Source of the DNA: a virus
Length of the DNA: 52,570 bases
Virus record (IMG/VR): IMGVR_UViG_3300037508_000456
Coordinates: 1-52,570 of that record
Reading direction: 5' to 3' (one strand)
A program made the translations under genes and the position numbers. Positions 39,069 to 47,920 of the stretch are shown piece by piece. Under the pieces are notes generated by a model, which searched no databases, had not been told where the DNA came from, and was given only the letters and a program-made list of their open reading frames with translations. Position 1 is the first letter of the stretch, and each line of letters begins with the position of its first letter.

Positions 39069-39139
39069 GTGCCGTGGGAGGTCAGCATCTCAGGTCGGCT
39101 TATACCCGAGCAACACAAGGGCAGCACTTGTACGGCATA
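39069..39139 (+). ncRNA. Noncanonical tRNA-like cloverleaf, anticodon position TAT
   Basis: A 71-nt stretch between genes folds with canonical tRNA dimensions: acceptor GTGCCGT (39069-39075)/ACGGCAT (39132-39138) plus A; D arm GAGG/TCTC; anticodon arm TCGG-CTTATAC-CCGA with T33 and A37; 4-nt variable loop; and T arm ACAAG-GGCAGCA-CTTGT. The T loop and D loop lack the invariant bases (no TTC, no GG). If it is a tRNA, the anticodon TAT would read AUA (Ile), and A73 agrees. It could equally be a tRNA mimic or a regulatory RNA. Confidence 0.5.
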
Positions 39140-39181
39140 TTAAGATAGTTTATTCCTCCACTTTGGAGAACAAAACAACAG

Positions 39182-39189
39182 AATAAATA
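39182..39189 (+). promoter_or_regulatory. T4-late-like promoter box
   Basis: AATAAATA 25 nt before the ATG at 39215, with AAGGAATAGGG between as ribosome binding site. Confidence 0.45.
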
Positions 39190-39214
39190 ATTGACTAACC
39201 CAAAGGAATAGGGA

Positions 39215-40429
39215 ATGCTGTCATTTGCACGATACAATCATGAGATAATCAAAGAAGAGACCGCTAGAAACAAGCATCTAGATCACATTGAAGATTTGAT
39301 GATCCTTTATGGACAAAAGGGATTAGACAACTCAATAGCATTCCTCAAGGATATAATCGAAAGCCTAAAAACTGGGAATACTAGTTTGGGAGTTTCCACC
39401 AAATGGGATGGGAAGCCTGCGATCATTTGCGGCGAAAACCCCGATAATGGTAAATTCTTCGTATCGACGAAGTCCGTTTTCGGTGCCAAAGAACAAAAAG
39501 CATATCATACGGAGGCCGAACTCAGAAAATCCGGCTTGCCGTCTGATTTGATTGATAAGATGGCAATGTGTTTGAAAATGCTCACTAAGGTTGGTATTGG
39601 CAAGAGAATTTTGCAAGGCGATTTGATGTTTACTGCTGATATGAAAAAGGCAGTAAATATCGATGGTAAGCCACATATAGCATTTCAACCAAACACAATC
39701 ATGTACGCTGTACCGAAGAATAGTGATATTGGATCGGCAATCTCTTCGGCAAAATTAGGAATTGCATTTCATACCGAATATAAGGGAGACAGTCTGAAGT
39801 CTATTCAGGCAGTATCTTATAATTTCAATTCCAAGGTTTTAAAACAAACGAGTGATGTTTGGGTAACAGATCCAAACATCTACGATCTCTCTCCTGCCCT
39901 TATGAAGGGCGGCGAATCAGAGATGTCAATCAGGATGCTCAAGGAATGCGAAGCCCTAGCATCTAAAGTAAGACCGTTCCTCAAGACTCTAATTGCACAG
40001 AAAGAGATAGCAGAAAATTATTTGTTGCCTTATGTCAATAGTACAATCAATGGTGGAATGAGCAATTTTAATGCATCTAGTCTCAAACTAAACATCCAAG
40101 GTAAGTTTGAAAAGGACATAAATAAACTAAAAACTGACAAAGCCAAGCAAGCAAAAACTGAGTTGATGCAAAAGCAATTAGATTTCGTTGATGCATATTC
40201 AAAGCAGATTGATCAAATGTTTGAACTTCATAATAAAATCGCCAATATCAAAGAAATTCTTTTGCGTAAACTGTATGCCATTTCAACACTAGGTCATTTC
40301 TTCATGGACGAAAATGGAATTCGCCCGACAAATCCTGAAGGTATTGTCATCTATCGATCAGGATCGGTGATTAAACTAGTTAATCGTTTAGAATTTAGTA
40401 AACAAAACCGAATGGTGAATCAGAGGTAA
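39215..40429 (+). CDS. KxDG nucleotidyltransferase/ligase-like phage protein (DUF6267-like)
   Basis: A 404-residue protein. The N-terminus (NKHLDHIEDLMILYGQKG) is shared with a family in T4-like marine phages. STKWDGKPAI contains K63-W-D-G, the KxDG adenylylation motif of ATP-dependent DNA/RNA ligases and capping enzymes. GDLMFT (motif III-like) follows and near the C-terminus EGIVIY (E375; motif IV) and VIKLV (K387; motif V). The order and spacing support a covalent nucleotidyltransferase. The substrate, whether nucleic acid or protein, is unknown. It is followed after one base by the 1212-residue fusion, suggesting joint action. Confidence 0.75.
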   Translation: MLSFARYNHEIIKEETARNKHLDHIEDLMILYGQKGLDNSIAFLKDIIESLKTGNTSLGVSTKWDGKPAIICGENPDNGKFFVSTKSVFGAKEQKAYHTEAELRKSGLPSDLIDKMAMCLKMLTKVGIGKRILQGDLMFTADMKKAVNIDGKPHIAFQPNTIMYAVPKNSDIGSAISSAKLGIAFHTEYKGDSLKSIQAVSYNFNSKVLKQTSDVWVTDPNIYDLSPALMKGGESEMSIRMLKECEALASKVRPFLKTLIAQKEIAENYLLPYVNSTINGGMSNFNASSLKLNIQGKFEKDINKLKTDKAKQAKTELMQKQLDFVDAYSKQIDQMFELHNKIANIKEILLRKLYAISTLGHFFMDENGIRPTNPEGIVIYRSGSVIKLVNRLEFSKQNRMVNQR

Positions 40430-40430
40430 A

Positions 40431-43400
40431 ATGTTTAACTTCTCAGACCACAATACTCAGATTAATGAAGCAAAAAAAGATAGTGTAGTTTTTGCATTCG
40501 GTAGAATGAACCCACCAACTATCGGTCATAAGGTAGTTGTGGATAAAGTTCTAAGTGAAGCCGCAGCAAAGGGAGCAGATCATTTTATCTTTGTGTCTAA
40601 AACTCAGGACACCAAAAAAAATCCACTCAGTCAAAAGTCAAAGATCGACTATCTGAAGAAGTTGTTTCCAAAAGTTAAGTTTCCATTGGGAAAATCGACA
40701 AATCCATTTGACACAGTTTTATATCTTTGCGAACTAGGATACAAAAACATCTATGTGGTCACAGGAAGTGATCATGTTACAGAATATAACCGTATTAAAG
40801 AGTACAAGGGAAAAGTGGCAACAAACGACCCCAAAAAGAGGTCGTACTCATTCGATAATCTTGAGGTCATAGTTGCAGGCAAGGCAAGAGTTAAAGTTAC
40901 TCTTGATATGATAGATGATATGCTAAAGAAGGGTCAAGATGTTGATCCTATGTACATGTCGGCATCTCTTATGCGTGAAGCGGCATTTAAGGATCGATTT
41001 GATATATTCTCAATCGGCATTCCTGGAAATAAAACTCTTGCCAAGAGTTTGTGGAAAGATGTTCGTAAAGGGATGAGTTTGAAAGAAGATTTAGATCTTT
41101 TAGATGAGGCCACTAAAAAAGAGGATGTGACAATTATAGCCCTCACTTCATCAGAAAAAGATCTGAGTGATACTATAGAAAAAACTGAAGCGATATGCAA
41201 AAGACGTAAGATAGAATTCTATCCCATAAAAACAAGCAAGGCACAGGTAGAAATATCAAATGTCTCTTCGAAGAAAATTACTATAAAGAACTACGATGGA
41301 GAGGGAAAAGATGTAACCATTGTTCCAGAGAACACAGTTGCAATCGTTCGTGGTGGTGTAATGAACACCGAAATTGGTGTAGCCATAATGACGATTCTAC
41401 AGAACAACGGTGTGTTCATGGTAAACGAAAGAGCGGGTATGGAACTGTGCGCCAATAAGTTGGAAACAGCCATCGCACTCAAGAAACATGGTTTACCTCA
41501 CCCACGCACGGCTTTCGTCGCAAATGAAGAGAATATCGAATCGGCTGTCAAGGAAGTCGGCGGTAAGTTTCCGATCATCTGTAAGACCCTTACAGGCGCA
41601 GAAGGAATCGGTGTGTCCAAAATTGAGAGTATGGAAAGTCTCAAGTCTGTGCTACAGACATTATGGAAGTATGGTGCAGAGATCATCATTCAAGAGTTTC
41701 TTCCTGAATTCAAGAATGATGTTCGTAGCATAGTACTCAATGGGAAGATATTTGCATGTGCCAAAAGAGACAAAGCACCTAAAGACTTCCGAACCAATAT
41801 TGCCCGTGGCTCTAAGGGCGGATCACATCAATTGTCTGAAGAAGAGATTAAACTAGTTGAGCAAGCCGCACGGGTCAGTAAATGTTTCTATGTTGGTATA
41901 GACCATGTTATCAATGATGGTAAGCCATACATCATTGAAATGAACGCAAGTCCAGGTAGTGGAAATATCTATTATCGTTACTATGAGGATGGCGAAGGTA
42001 AAGATAATGTTAAAGGTGAAGAACTTGTAGAAGACTTTGTTGAATATATTCTCAACAAGGCACATTGGAAACTATTTTCGAATCTTGCTGTTCGTGAGAA
42101 TGTTAAGGTCGATGGCAATGAATATACCGCAAAGATCGATACTGGAAATAGCGGTTACAATATGATTCATGCCGACAACATAAAAGACAATGGTGACCAC
42201 ACCGTTTCATTTAAGTTAGCAGACGGTAAGAAGATTACGAAGAAAATTGTCAGCAGAATCAAAGTTAAGAGTGGCATCGGGGAGAAAGAAAGAATTGTGG
42301 TTTTCATGGACATTGAGTTCCATGGTAAGAGATATCCGAACATCAAATTCAGCCTTGGTGACAGAAACCATATGTCAACCAAGGTTCTTCTTGGACTGAG
42401 ATTCCTTGAGAAGACTGGTTATGTTGTTGATCCGGCAAACGCAATATATCCACAACCAGATGTCAAGAAAAAAACATCAGGTGAAGAGGAAGAAGAAGAG
42501 GAACTGTCTGAGAGTATCATTCCTAAAGGCAAAGCAAATATTGCGGGTGCCTTATTTAAATTGATGACCACCAAAAAAATGGTTGGGAAAATATTTGAAC
42601 TGTCCAAACTGTGGAAATCCAACTCAGTTGAGTTCAAGAAAAAACTACAGGATCTTGAGACAGAAATAGTGATTGACTACAATAAGTCTTTAGAAACGGG
42701 AGCAAAAACTGCTTTTTTTGTAGATAGATTCAAGTTACAGAGTATCATTGATAAGATTTTGTATAAAATGCTTGATGTCGCTGGTGTAGATTTACAGACA
42801 TATGTGGCTAAATTGTCTTCAGTATTTGGATCTCAATTAACCATGGGATATTCAATCGACGGAGAATCAATACAAGAAGCCGATATTACTAAGGGGAAAA
42901 AATTCTACACGAAGAGTGGAAAGATTAAGGCATCCCCAAAAGATAAAAAGACTGGATTGCCAAAGAAGTATGTCTCTGGATTATCGAAGCGAGAGGCTGA
43001 ACTTCGAAAGAAGAGACTTGCAAAGCGTAAGGATATGTCAGATGACGATCCGAAGACTTGGGAGTTTGTTAATCCTAGAGAAAAGAATATCAAGACTAAA
43101 CCTTCGAAATATACGACTGCTTTCAAGAAACTTGCCAAAAAAGGTAAACTGAAAACAATTAAGAACGACTATGAAGTCAATGAAGCAATCGCAGCAATAG
43201 AATCATTTGAAGAATTAGATTACAGAACTCGTATGGATAAAGCCATATCACTTGAACAGAAATCCCTTGAGAGGGGATTAAAGGATGCGGCATTGGTTTA
43301 CAGGTCTTTCATAGAATACGAGAAGAAAAAACAGTATGGAAACTATGAAATACAAACAAGTGTACAAGAAGATATCGAATATCTTTTGTATGAGGTAAGT

Positions 43401-44069
43401 CCACCATCTGGTCCTGCCCGGCGCTTTTCGAAAAAAGAGAGGATTAAAAAAGAATTCCAGAAGCGTTATGGTAAGCGTTGGAAAGAGATTTTCTATGCAA
43501 CCGCATGGAAGATGCATAAAGATTCATTTGATCCCAAAGTTAACACGATTGAATCTACAATTGATAAACTTTACATTTTGGTTGATTCTTGGAAGTGGAC
43601 TGCAAAAGATGATCGTGGTCCTCTGAGTATTGGAACAGACAATATCGTTAAGAAATACAAGAAAGACACTCCAGGGGAAAGATTAGGTGAAGATAAACGT
43701 GATAAAGATAAAGATGCTCTTTACGGGGATTGGAAAAAACTCATAAATATGTCAGGGAAAGAGATTCAATCTTTTCTCGACTCAGAAGAGGGTAAAGAAG
43801 CAGGACTTTCCCGCAAAGAAGCAGGCAAGGCAGGAGCAGATGGGGGTAAAATTACAAGTGGAAGAGATTCTGCCCGGGCCATTATTCGTATGCTTGATAC
43901 TCCCAAAGAGGACTGGACGGCAAATGATTGGAAATGGGCGAGTAAGCAAGTCAGTTTCATCAGTAGAATGCAAGGTGTGAAGGGCGGTATGAGGGATGAG
44001 AAAGGTCATCCAACCCGAAAACTTCTTGCTCTGAAAGTTTGGGGTCATAATCCGGAGAGGAAATCATGA
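40431..44069 (+). CDS. Multidomain enzyme: nucleotidylyltransferase, ATP-grasp, retropepsin-like and phage domains
   Basis: A 1212-residue fusion, the largest complete gene here. Residues about 15-200: nucleotidylyltransferase with FAFGRMNPPTIGHK (HxGH-type site) and S-A-S-L-M-R (ISSTxxR-type site), like NMN adenylyltransferases. Residues about 235-555: RimK-like ATP-grasp ligase with FPIICKTLTGAEGIGVSK, IIIQEF and YIIEMNASPG. Residues about 560-670: RimK-associated retropepsin-like protease domain with AKIDTGNSG and LGDRNHMSTKVLLG. Residues about 825-905: SGKIKASPKDKKTGLPKKYV, a DUF5872-like basic block. C-terminus about 1010-1212: YGKRWKEIFYATAWK and a Trp-rich module ending ALKVWGHN. No signal or membrane segments. 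Overlaps the next gene (ATGA). Confidence 0.85.
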   Translation: MFNFSDHNTQINEAKKDSVVFAFGRMNPPTIGHKVVVDKVLSEAAAKGADHFIFVSKTQDTKKNPLSQKSKIDYLKKLFPKVKFPLGKSTNPFDTVLYLCELGYKNIYVVTGSDHVTEYNRIKEYKGKVATNDPKKRSYSFDNLEVIVAGKARVKVTLDMIDDMLKKGQDVDPMYMSASLMREAAFKDRFDIFSIGIPGNKTLAKSLWKDVRKGMSLKEDLDLLDEATKKEDVTIIALTSSEKDLSDTIEKTEAICKRRKIEFYPIKTSKAQVEISNVSSKKITIKNYDGEGKDVTIVPENTVAIVRGGVMNTEIGVAIMTILQNNGVFMVNERAGMELCANKLETAIALKKHGLPHPRTAFVANEENIESAVKEVGGKFPIICKTLTGAEGIGVSKIESMESLKSVLQTLWKYGAEIIIQEFLPEFKNDVRSIVLNGKIFACAKRDKAPKDFRTNIARGSKGGSHQLSEEEIKLVEQAARVSKCFYVGIDHVINDGKPYIIEMNASPGSGNIYYRYYEDGEGKDNVKGEELVEDFVEYILNKAHWKLFSNLAVRENVKVDGNEYTAKIDTGNSGYNMIHADNIKDNGDHTVSFKLADGKKITKKIVSRIKVKSGIGEKERIVVFMDIEFHGKRYPNIKFSLGDRNHMSTKVLLGLRFLEKTGYVVDPANAIYPQPDVKKKTSGEEEEEEELSESIIPKGKANIAGALFKLMTTKKMVGKIFELSKLWKSNSVEFKKKLQDLETEIVIDYNKSLETGAKTAFFVDRFKLQSIIDKILYKMLDVAGVDLQTYVAKLSSVFGSQLTMGYSIDGESIQEADITKGKKFYTKSGKIKASPKDKKTGLPKKYVSGLSKREAELRKKRLAKRKDMSDDDPKTWEFVNPREKNIKTKPSKYTTAFKKLAKKGKLKTIKNDYEVNEAIAAIESFEELDYRTRMDKAISLEQKSLERGLKDAALVYRSFIEYEKKKQYGNYEIQTSVQEDIEYLLYEVSPPSGPARRFSKKERIKKEFQKRYGKRWKEIFYATAWKMHKDSFDPKVNTIESTIDKLYILVDSWKWTAKDDRGPLSIGTDNIVKKYKKDTPGERLGEDKRDKDKDALYGDWKKLINMSGKEIQSFLDSEEGKEAGLSRKEAGKAGADGGKITSGRDSARAIIRMLDTPKEDWTANDWKWASKQVSFISRMQGVKGGMRDEKGHPTRKLLALKVWGHNPERKS

Positions 44070-44326
44070 AATATTACGACAACCTAATTAAAAACATTAA
44101 TGAGGCAAGAATTGCTGGATTGGAAAAGAAATCAAAACAAAGTGGAATTTCTTATGGAATTTTGAAACAAGTATTCGATAGAGGCATGGCTGCATGGAAA
44201 AGTGGACATAGACCTGGAACAACGCCTCAACAATGGGCTTTTGCCAGAGTTAATTCATTTATTGTTGGCGGCAAAACTCGTAGAACCGCAGATAAAGATT
44301 TGTGGAAAAAGGCAAAGGGCGGCTAA
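44066..44326 (+). CDS. DUF5824-like phage protein
   Basis: An 86-residue basic protein with the DUF5824 pattern KQSGISYGILKQVFDRGMAAW, KSGHRPGTTPQQWAFARVNSFI and TRRTADKDLW. Related domains are common in T4-like phages, often next to or fused to the same kind of multidomain proteins as the upstream gene; the function is unknown. Its ATG overlaps the stop of the 1212-residue gene, so the two are co-translated and probably act together. Confidence 0.8.
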   Translation: MKYYDNLIKNINEARIAGLEKKSKQSGISYGILKQVFDRGMAAWKSGHRPGTTPQQWAFARVNSFIVGGKTRRTADKDLWKKAKGG

Positions 44327-44328
44327 GA

Positions 44329-44335
44329 CTAAATA
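44329..44335 (+). promoter_or_regulatory. T4-late-like promoter box
   Basis: CTAAATA just behind the stop of the DUF5824-like gene, 33 nt before the ATG at 44369; AAAGGAT ribosome binding site between. Confidence 0.5.
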
Positions 44336-44368
44336 TCGATACAGTTAATTAAGTAATAAAGGATAAAA

Positions 44369-45235
44369 ATGTTTACAAATCCCCACAACCAAAATCTTCT
44401 CAATGATGTTATGCGTGTTCTCAGTGGAGAAACGACAGAAACTCCAATTAAGCCGGTGCCTAAATGGATATCAGAAGCGGCGAGAAAGGCTGCTACTGAA
44501 ATTAAGCATGTGTTGAGTGAGGGAATGGTCGTAACTAGCGAGAGCAGAAGAGACATTCTTCGAAAGAACTTATCGGAAGCACTTGATACTTGCAATTGCT
44601 CTGTAAACAACGAAACTTCATTGCAGTTTGAAGAAGAAGTTAGAAAACTTGAAAATCAAATTGCAGAAGGTAAGCAAAGATCTGCCGGAGAGATTCTTGA
44701 TATGTTAGAAAAGTCCTACAAGCAAAATGGACTTGATTCTATTCTTCTTGGATGGAAAGAACTGGGGCTTTCAGAGCCAATGAGAGTCGGAGAAGCACTA
44801 GAGGAATTCAAGTCTATCTTTGAACCAAAGGATCAAAAGTCCGCTGCCGCCGATATTAAGAGTTGGCTAAAGCCAAATGATTACAACAAATATAAGAAGA
44901 TGATGGAAGGTGTTGAAATCAATTTGGATGACGATGAAGTTGAATTGGACGAAATGGTTCCGGGATCGAAGTCCGATAAGAGAGGAAACAAGTCCGCAGC
45001 GTTAAAACTTCGTAAAGACAGATTGGCTAAACTCCGTAAAGAGTTGGAAGATATGAAGAGAGCCGAAGTGATAAAAGTGTTAAAAAATTTGCCGAGTCTC
45101 CAAGGGGTATTGAAAAACGAAGAAGTTGAAGCGGAAAGAATCAATGAAATGGTTGATGGCCTTATTGAATTTGTATCAAAATTGTCTGATGAAGAAGTGT
45201 CGGTACTTCGTACAATCATTGACAAAACTAACTAA
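44369..45235 (+). CDS. Hypothetical helical late protein
   Basis: A 288-residue, charged, almost wholly helical protein with long predicted coiled-coil stretches (residues about 90-130 and 210-285), not recognised. It has a late-type box and an AAAGGAT ribosome binding site. Position before putative structural genes and its scaffold-like composition suggest an assembly or virion protein, but direct evidence is lacking. Confidence 0.72.
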   Translation: MFTNPHNQNLLNDVMRVLSGETTETPIKPVPKWISEAARKAATEIKHVLSEGMVVTSESRRDILRKNLSEALDTCNCSVNNETSLQFEEEVRKLENQIAEGKQRSAGEILDMLEKSYKQNGLDSILLGWKELGLSEPMRVGEALEEFKSIFEPKDQKSAAADIKSWLKPNDYNKYKKMMEGVEINLDDDEVELDEMVPGSKSDKRGNKSAALKLRKDRLAKLRKELEDMKRAEVIKVLKNLPSLQGVLKNEEVEAERINEMVDGLIEFVSKLSDEEVSVLRTIIDKTN

Positions 45236-45238
45236 ATA
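45232..45238 (+). promoter_or_regulatory. T4-late-like promoter box
   Basis: CTAAATA overlaps the upstream stop codon (TAA 45233-45235), 20 nt before the ATG at 45259. Confidence 0.5.
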
Positions 45239-45258
45239 CCACAAAGTGGAGAAAATAA

Positions 45259-46230
45259 ATGTCACACTGGAATAACAACGACAGAGAAGAATCAAAACCA
45301 TCATATCTCAACAAAATCCAAAAAAGACTTTGCACTCGCACGGTTCGTGGTTGGGAGATACCTCTACAGGGTTCTTTTTTTGCTTATGCTGCAACTGGAG
45401 CATCTTCATCTTCAACTAACCCAAACAATTATACAGATGGAGTTGTTCTTACTGAACTGCTAGTAACTATTCCAAATGATCCCGGTTCATCGGGGCAATC
45501 ATTCTTCACTCCAAGAAGCGGTGGTCCAACTGCTACAGGATGGGGACAGGGGTTCACTAGTCAAGGTAATGTGAACAATTATGCACCATATTTTGCATGT
45601 CCTTTCAATAATGATTCTGCTACTGCGGGGGGAATGGCTGGAGTGGGAGTTTCTCACGCATCTTTCAACCTTTTCCGATCCTCAACTGGACAAACATTTA
45701 GTAACAATTTTTTACCCGGAATGTCGGGTTCTAATGGATTCCAATGGGGGGTAAATAAGTATGGAGTCTCATCTCTCGGTGGTATATCTGGTGCAACAAC
45801 ATATATTAAAGTTGTGGTAAATGATGCTAACTTTATTCAAACAATAACCATGGGATTGAGTAGCGGTGCTTTAACTAATAACAATGGTGCAACCCTCTAC
45901 ACAGGAATTACACAACTTAATGACCCCACTCTTGTTCCTCCAAGTGTAATGAGAACATTCTTTGGTGCAACAAGTACAAATGATGGATTGAAGTCTTACC
46001 GATATGATAATATTGGAGTTCTTCGTATCGCTGGTGCCACCGCAAGTGGAACAAGAAGATTCGGTTTATATGCGGAAGACTCAAGAATGGCTGGCGGGCT
46101 AACCGCTGGGTTAACTGCCACAACGACATTTACCATGTCTTTCGATAGACAACCTGGTGCCACATTTGGCGGATCACAAACTGCAAGTATCAATGATTAT
46201 ATCTATGGATCTTACTTTAAATCATTCTAA
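45259..46230 (+). CDS. Putative virion structural protein
   Basis: A 323-residue protein rich in Gly, Ser, Thr and Asn, with beta-type composition. Its N-terminal NKIQKRLCTRTVRGWEIP matches the start of virion proteins in T4-like marine phages. A late-type box lies directly upstream and AAGTGGAG serves as ribosome binding site. Probably an outer capsid, neck or tail component. The hydrophobic, glycine-rich body has no catalytic motif. Confidence 0.68.
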   Translation: MSHWNNNDREESKPSYLNKIQKRLCTRTVRGWEIPLQGSFFAYAATGASSSSTNPNNYTDGVVLTELLVTIPNDPGSSGQSFFTPRSGGPTATGWGQGFTSQGNVNNYAPYFACPFNNDSATAGGMAGVGVSHASFNLFRSSTGQTFSNNFLPGMSGSNGFQWGVNKYGVSSLGGISGATTYIKVVVNDANFIQTITMGLSSGALTNNNGATLYTGITQLNDPTLVPPSVMRTFFGATSTNDGLKSYRYDNIGVLRIAGATASGTRRFGLYAEDSRMAGGLTAGLTATTTFTMSFDRQPGATFGGSQTASINDYIYGSYFKSF

Positions 46231-46237
46231 TGGAGAT

Positions 46238-46711
46238 ATGATGAAGTCCTTTAAAAGTATTAGAAAAATAATCAACGAGACATTTCAAGAGTATACCGGA
46301 TTTTCTCGTCGGCGTGTGGGACCATTAGATAGTGATAACTCTATGGATTTCAATCAGAACTTAGCACAGTTGAATCCAAGTGAAATCGATAGATTCAATA
46401 TCTATCTTGGGGCTTTATCCTCAAAACCTTATCTCGATCCTAATCAAGCGTTTCGTGAAGTTCACTCAAAATTGTCAATAACGGGACTACATTTTGATGT
46501 TGATTGGAAAGATGATTTAAGAAAATCAGGTGAGCGAGTATATCCACTGAGTTTATTTGGTGGCTCGTTCGGATCCGATGGTAAAACGTATGGCACTTCG
46601 ACAGATGACAACATTGAGCGTAAACTCGGCCATAAATTGGGATTAATGGTGACATCTACTCCAACATCAACAGGAATGACAACATTAAGGGCTGAAGTCA
46701 TCCCCATGTAA
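46238..46711 (+). CDS. Hypothetical protein
   Basis: A 157-residue protein from ATG 46238 (46241 also possible), with TGGAGAT upstream. The frame is open further upstream but overlaps the previous gene there. The N-terminus is basic and helical; the C-terminal half is beta-like and Gly/Ser/Thr-rich (LSLFGGSFGSDGKTYG). Probably structural by position. Not recognised. Confidence 0.68.
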   Translation: MMKSFKSIRKIINETFQEYTGFSRRRVGPLDSDNSMDFNQNLAQLNPSEIDRFNIYLGALSSKPYLDPNQAFREVHSKLSITGLHFDVDWKDDLRKSGERVYPLSLFGGSFGSDGKTYGTSTDDNIERKLGHKLGLMVTSTPTSTGMTTLRAEVIPM

Positions 46712-46726
46712 CATAAACACTTTGTG

Positions 46727-47113
46727 ATGATTAATGAGACTTTGACTGAAAAAAATTATGTGCGCTATGCGATGAAGAACTACGATAATCCATCTGGAGG
46801 AATCGAAGAGTTCGAAGAAGACATGGCGAGAATAGTTTATCTAAAGAGGCTGTTCCGTAAATATCATAATTCAAGAATACTGCGTGAAAGATTAGTTCTC
46901 AACCACATAATAACATTCTATAATGTATTTGGAGTCGAGGTTGCTACTCGACTCCTTTTCTTTCGTATAGAGAATGAACTTCACTACATACTCAAAACAT
47001 TTTTGATATTTTTGAATTATCTTCCAGATGGGAATCCAAAATTCAATGTTGGTGTTGATGTAGTTTCTATACCTCTTGATGATAGGATCATAAAAAATTT
47101 AAGGAGAATCTGA
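46727..47113 (+). CDS. Conserved T4-like phage protein (DUF7207-like)
   Basis: A 128-residue protein from ATG 46727; a GTG at 46724 is in frame directly before it. The blocks NYDNPSGGIEEFEEDMARIVYLKRLFRKY, split over two helices, then RERLVLNHIITFYNVFGVEVATRLLFF form a family found beside structural or replication genes of many T4-like phages, without known function. It is followed by another conserved phage gene whose start overlaps its stop (TGATG). Confidence 0.75.
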   Translation: MINETLTEKNYVRYAMKNYDNPSGGIEEFEEDMARIVYLKRLFRKYHNSRILRERLVLNHIITFYNVFGVEVATRLLFFRIENELHYILKTFLIFLNYLPDGNPKFNVGVDVVSIPLDDRIIKNLRRI

Positions 47114-47793
47114 TGTCTATAAACATACTTGATACATTTATAGCCTATAAATTTATAAAGATCATATCAACATCTTGGAAAGATATGGATGCTTTCAAAC
47201 TAGGAATTATTGATGAGAATGGTAAAATCCTCAAGAAACGAGGAACTCTTAAATCACAAGCAGAAAAGGCTGCATATCCAAGTATATTCTACACTCTGTG
47301 CTGGAATATCAAGAAATTGCTGGATAAAGTTCCGGTCATCAATCTTAAGAGCAAACCAGGTTCGTTAATAGCATCAATCATGCTTCTTCGTGAAGTATGT
47401 GCAAAGGACATTAATTCTCAGTCTTTAATTGATGATCTAGTAAAAGAAGAATTATCAAAAAGAGGCATGCACATCGGCACTATCTCTGAGTCCGCTTCTA
47501 ATCCAAAGTTGATTTCAACTGGAACATATTCAGTTCGTGGGAAGACAATTAAAATTGAATCTGATCTTCTTCCTATTGATGAGTGTTTCGGCCATCCAGT
47601 TTACAAATCAAATGGAATGTTCTTCATTTTATCTGAGGTCAAGAGAGTTAAGGAAGATGCCCCAGTAAACAATGTTGGTGGCGGTGCTATTGCGGGAGTC
47701 TCACCTGGACAGGAACCCCCTATGCCTAGGGTTGGTTTTGAGAGATTACGAAAGTTAAGAAGGCGAAAGCCACCACAAACTCCACCTATCTAA
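47113..47793 (+). CDS. Conserved T4-like phage protein paired with the previous gene
   Basis: A 226-residue protein. WKDMDAFKLGIIDENGKILKK and the following EKAAYPSIFYTLCWNIKKLL are recurrent in proteins that sit next to the DUF7207-like gene in T4-like phages. The C-terminus holds VNNVGGGAIAGVSPGQEPPMP, a low-complexity Gly/Pro linker, and ends in a basic RKLRRRKPP tail. The role is unknown; a virion-associated function is the usual guess. Translation is coupled to the upstream gene. Confidence 0.72.
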   Translation: MSINILDTFIAYKFIKIISTSWKDMDAFKLGIIDENGKILKKRGTLKSQAEKAAYPSIFYTLCWNIKKLLDKVPVINLKSKPGSLIASIMLLREVCAKDINSQSLIDDLVKEELSKRGMHIGTISESASNPKLISTGTYSVRGKTIKIESDLLPIDECFGHPVYKSNGMFFILSEVKRVKEDAPVNNVGGGAIAGVSPGQEPPMPRVGFERLRKLRRRKPPQTPPI

Positions 47794-47828
47794 TAGAAAT
47801 CAAAATAATCGCTTATGTATTTGTTGTT

Positions 47829-47836
47829 TATAAATA
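47829..47836 (+). promoter_or_regulatory. T4-late consensus box (TATAAATA) in AT-rich gap
   Basis: An exact TATAAATA in the AT-rich 160-bp gap between two genes. No gene starts closely behind it except gp61 at 47956, about 120 nt away. An inverted repeat TTTAATA/TATTAAA lies at 47857-47878. Confidence 0.4.
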
Positions 47837-47856
47837 AATGAAATTAAGTTCCAATC

Positions 47857-47878
47857 TTTAATAAGAAATTCTATTAAA
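47857..47878 (+). other. AT-rich inverted repeat in intergenic gap
   Basis: TTTAATA-AGAAATTC-TATTAAA in the gap between 47794 and the primase promoter; 7-bp arms. The gap is AT-rich and holds one late-type box. It may be a protein-binding site or a weak terminator; no run of T follows. Confidence 0.35.
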
Positions 47879-47920
47879 GTTAAAAGTGAACGCTATATTA
47901 TTAGACTTTCATAAAATTGT

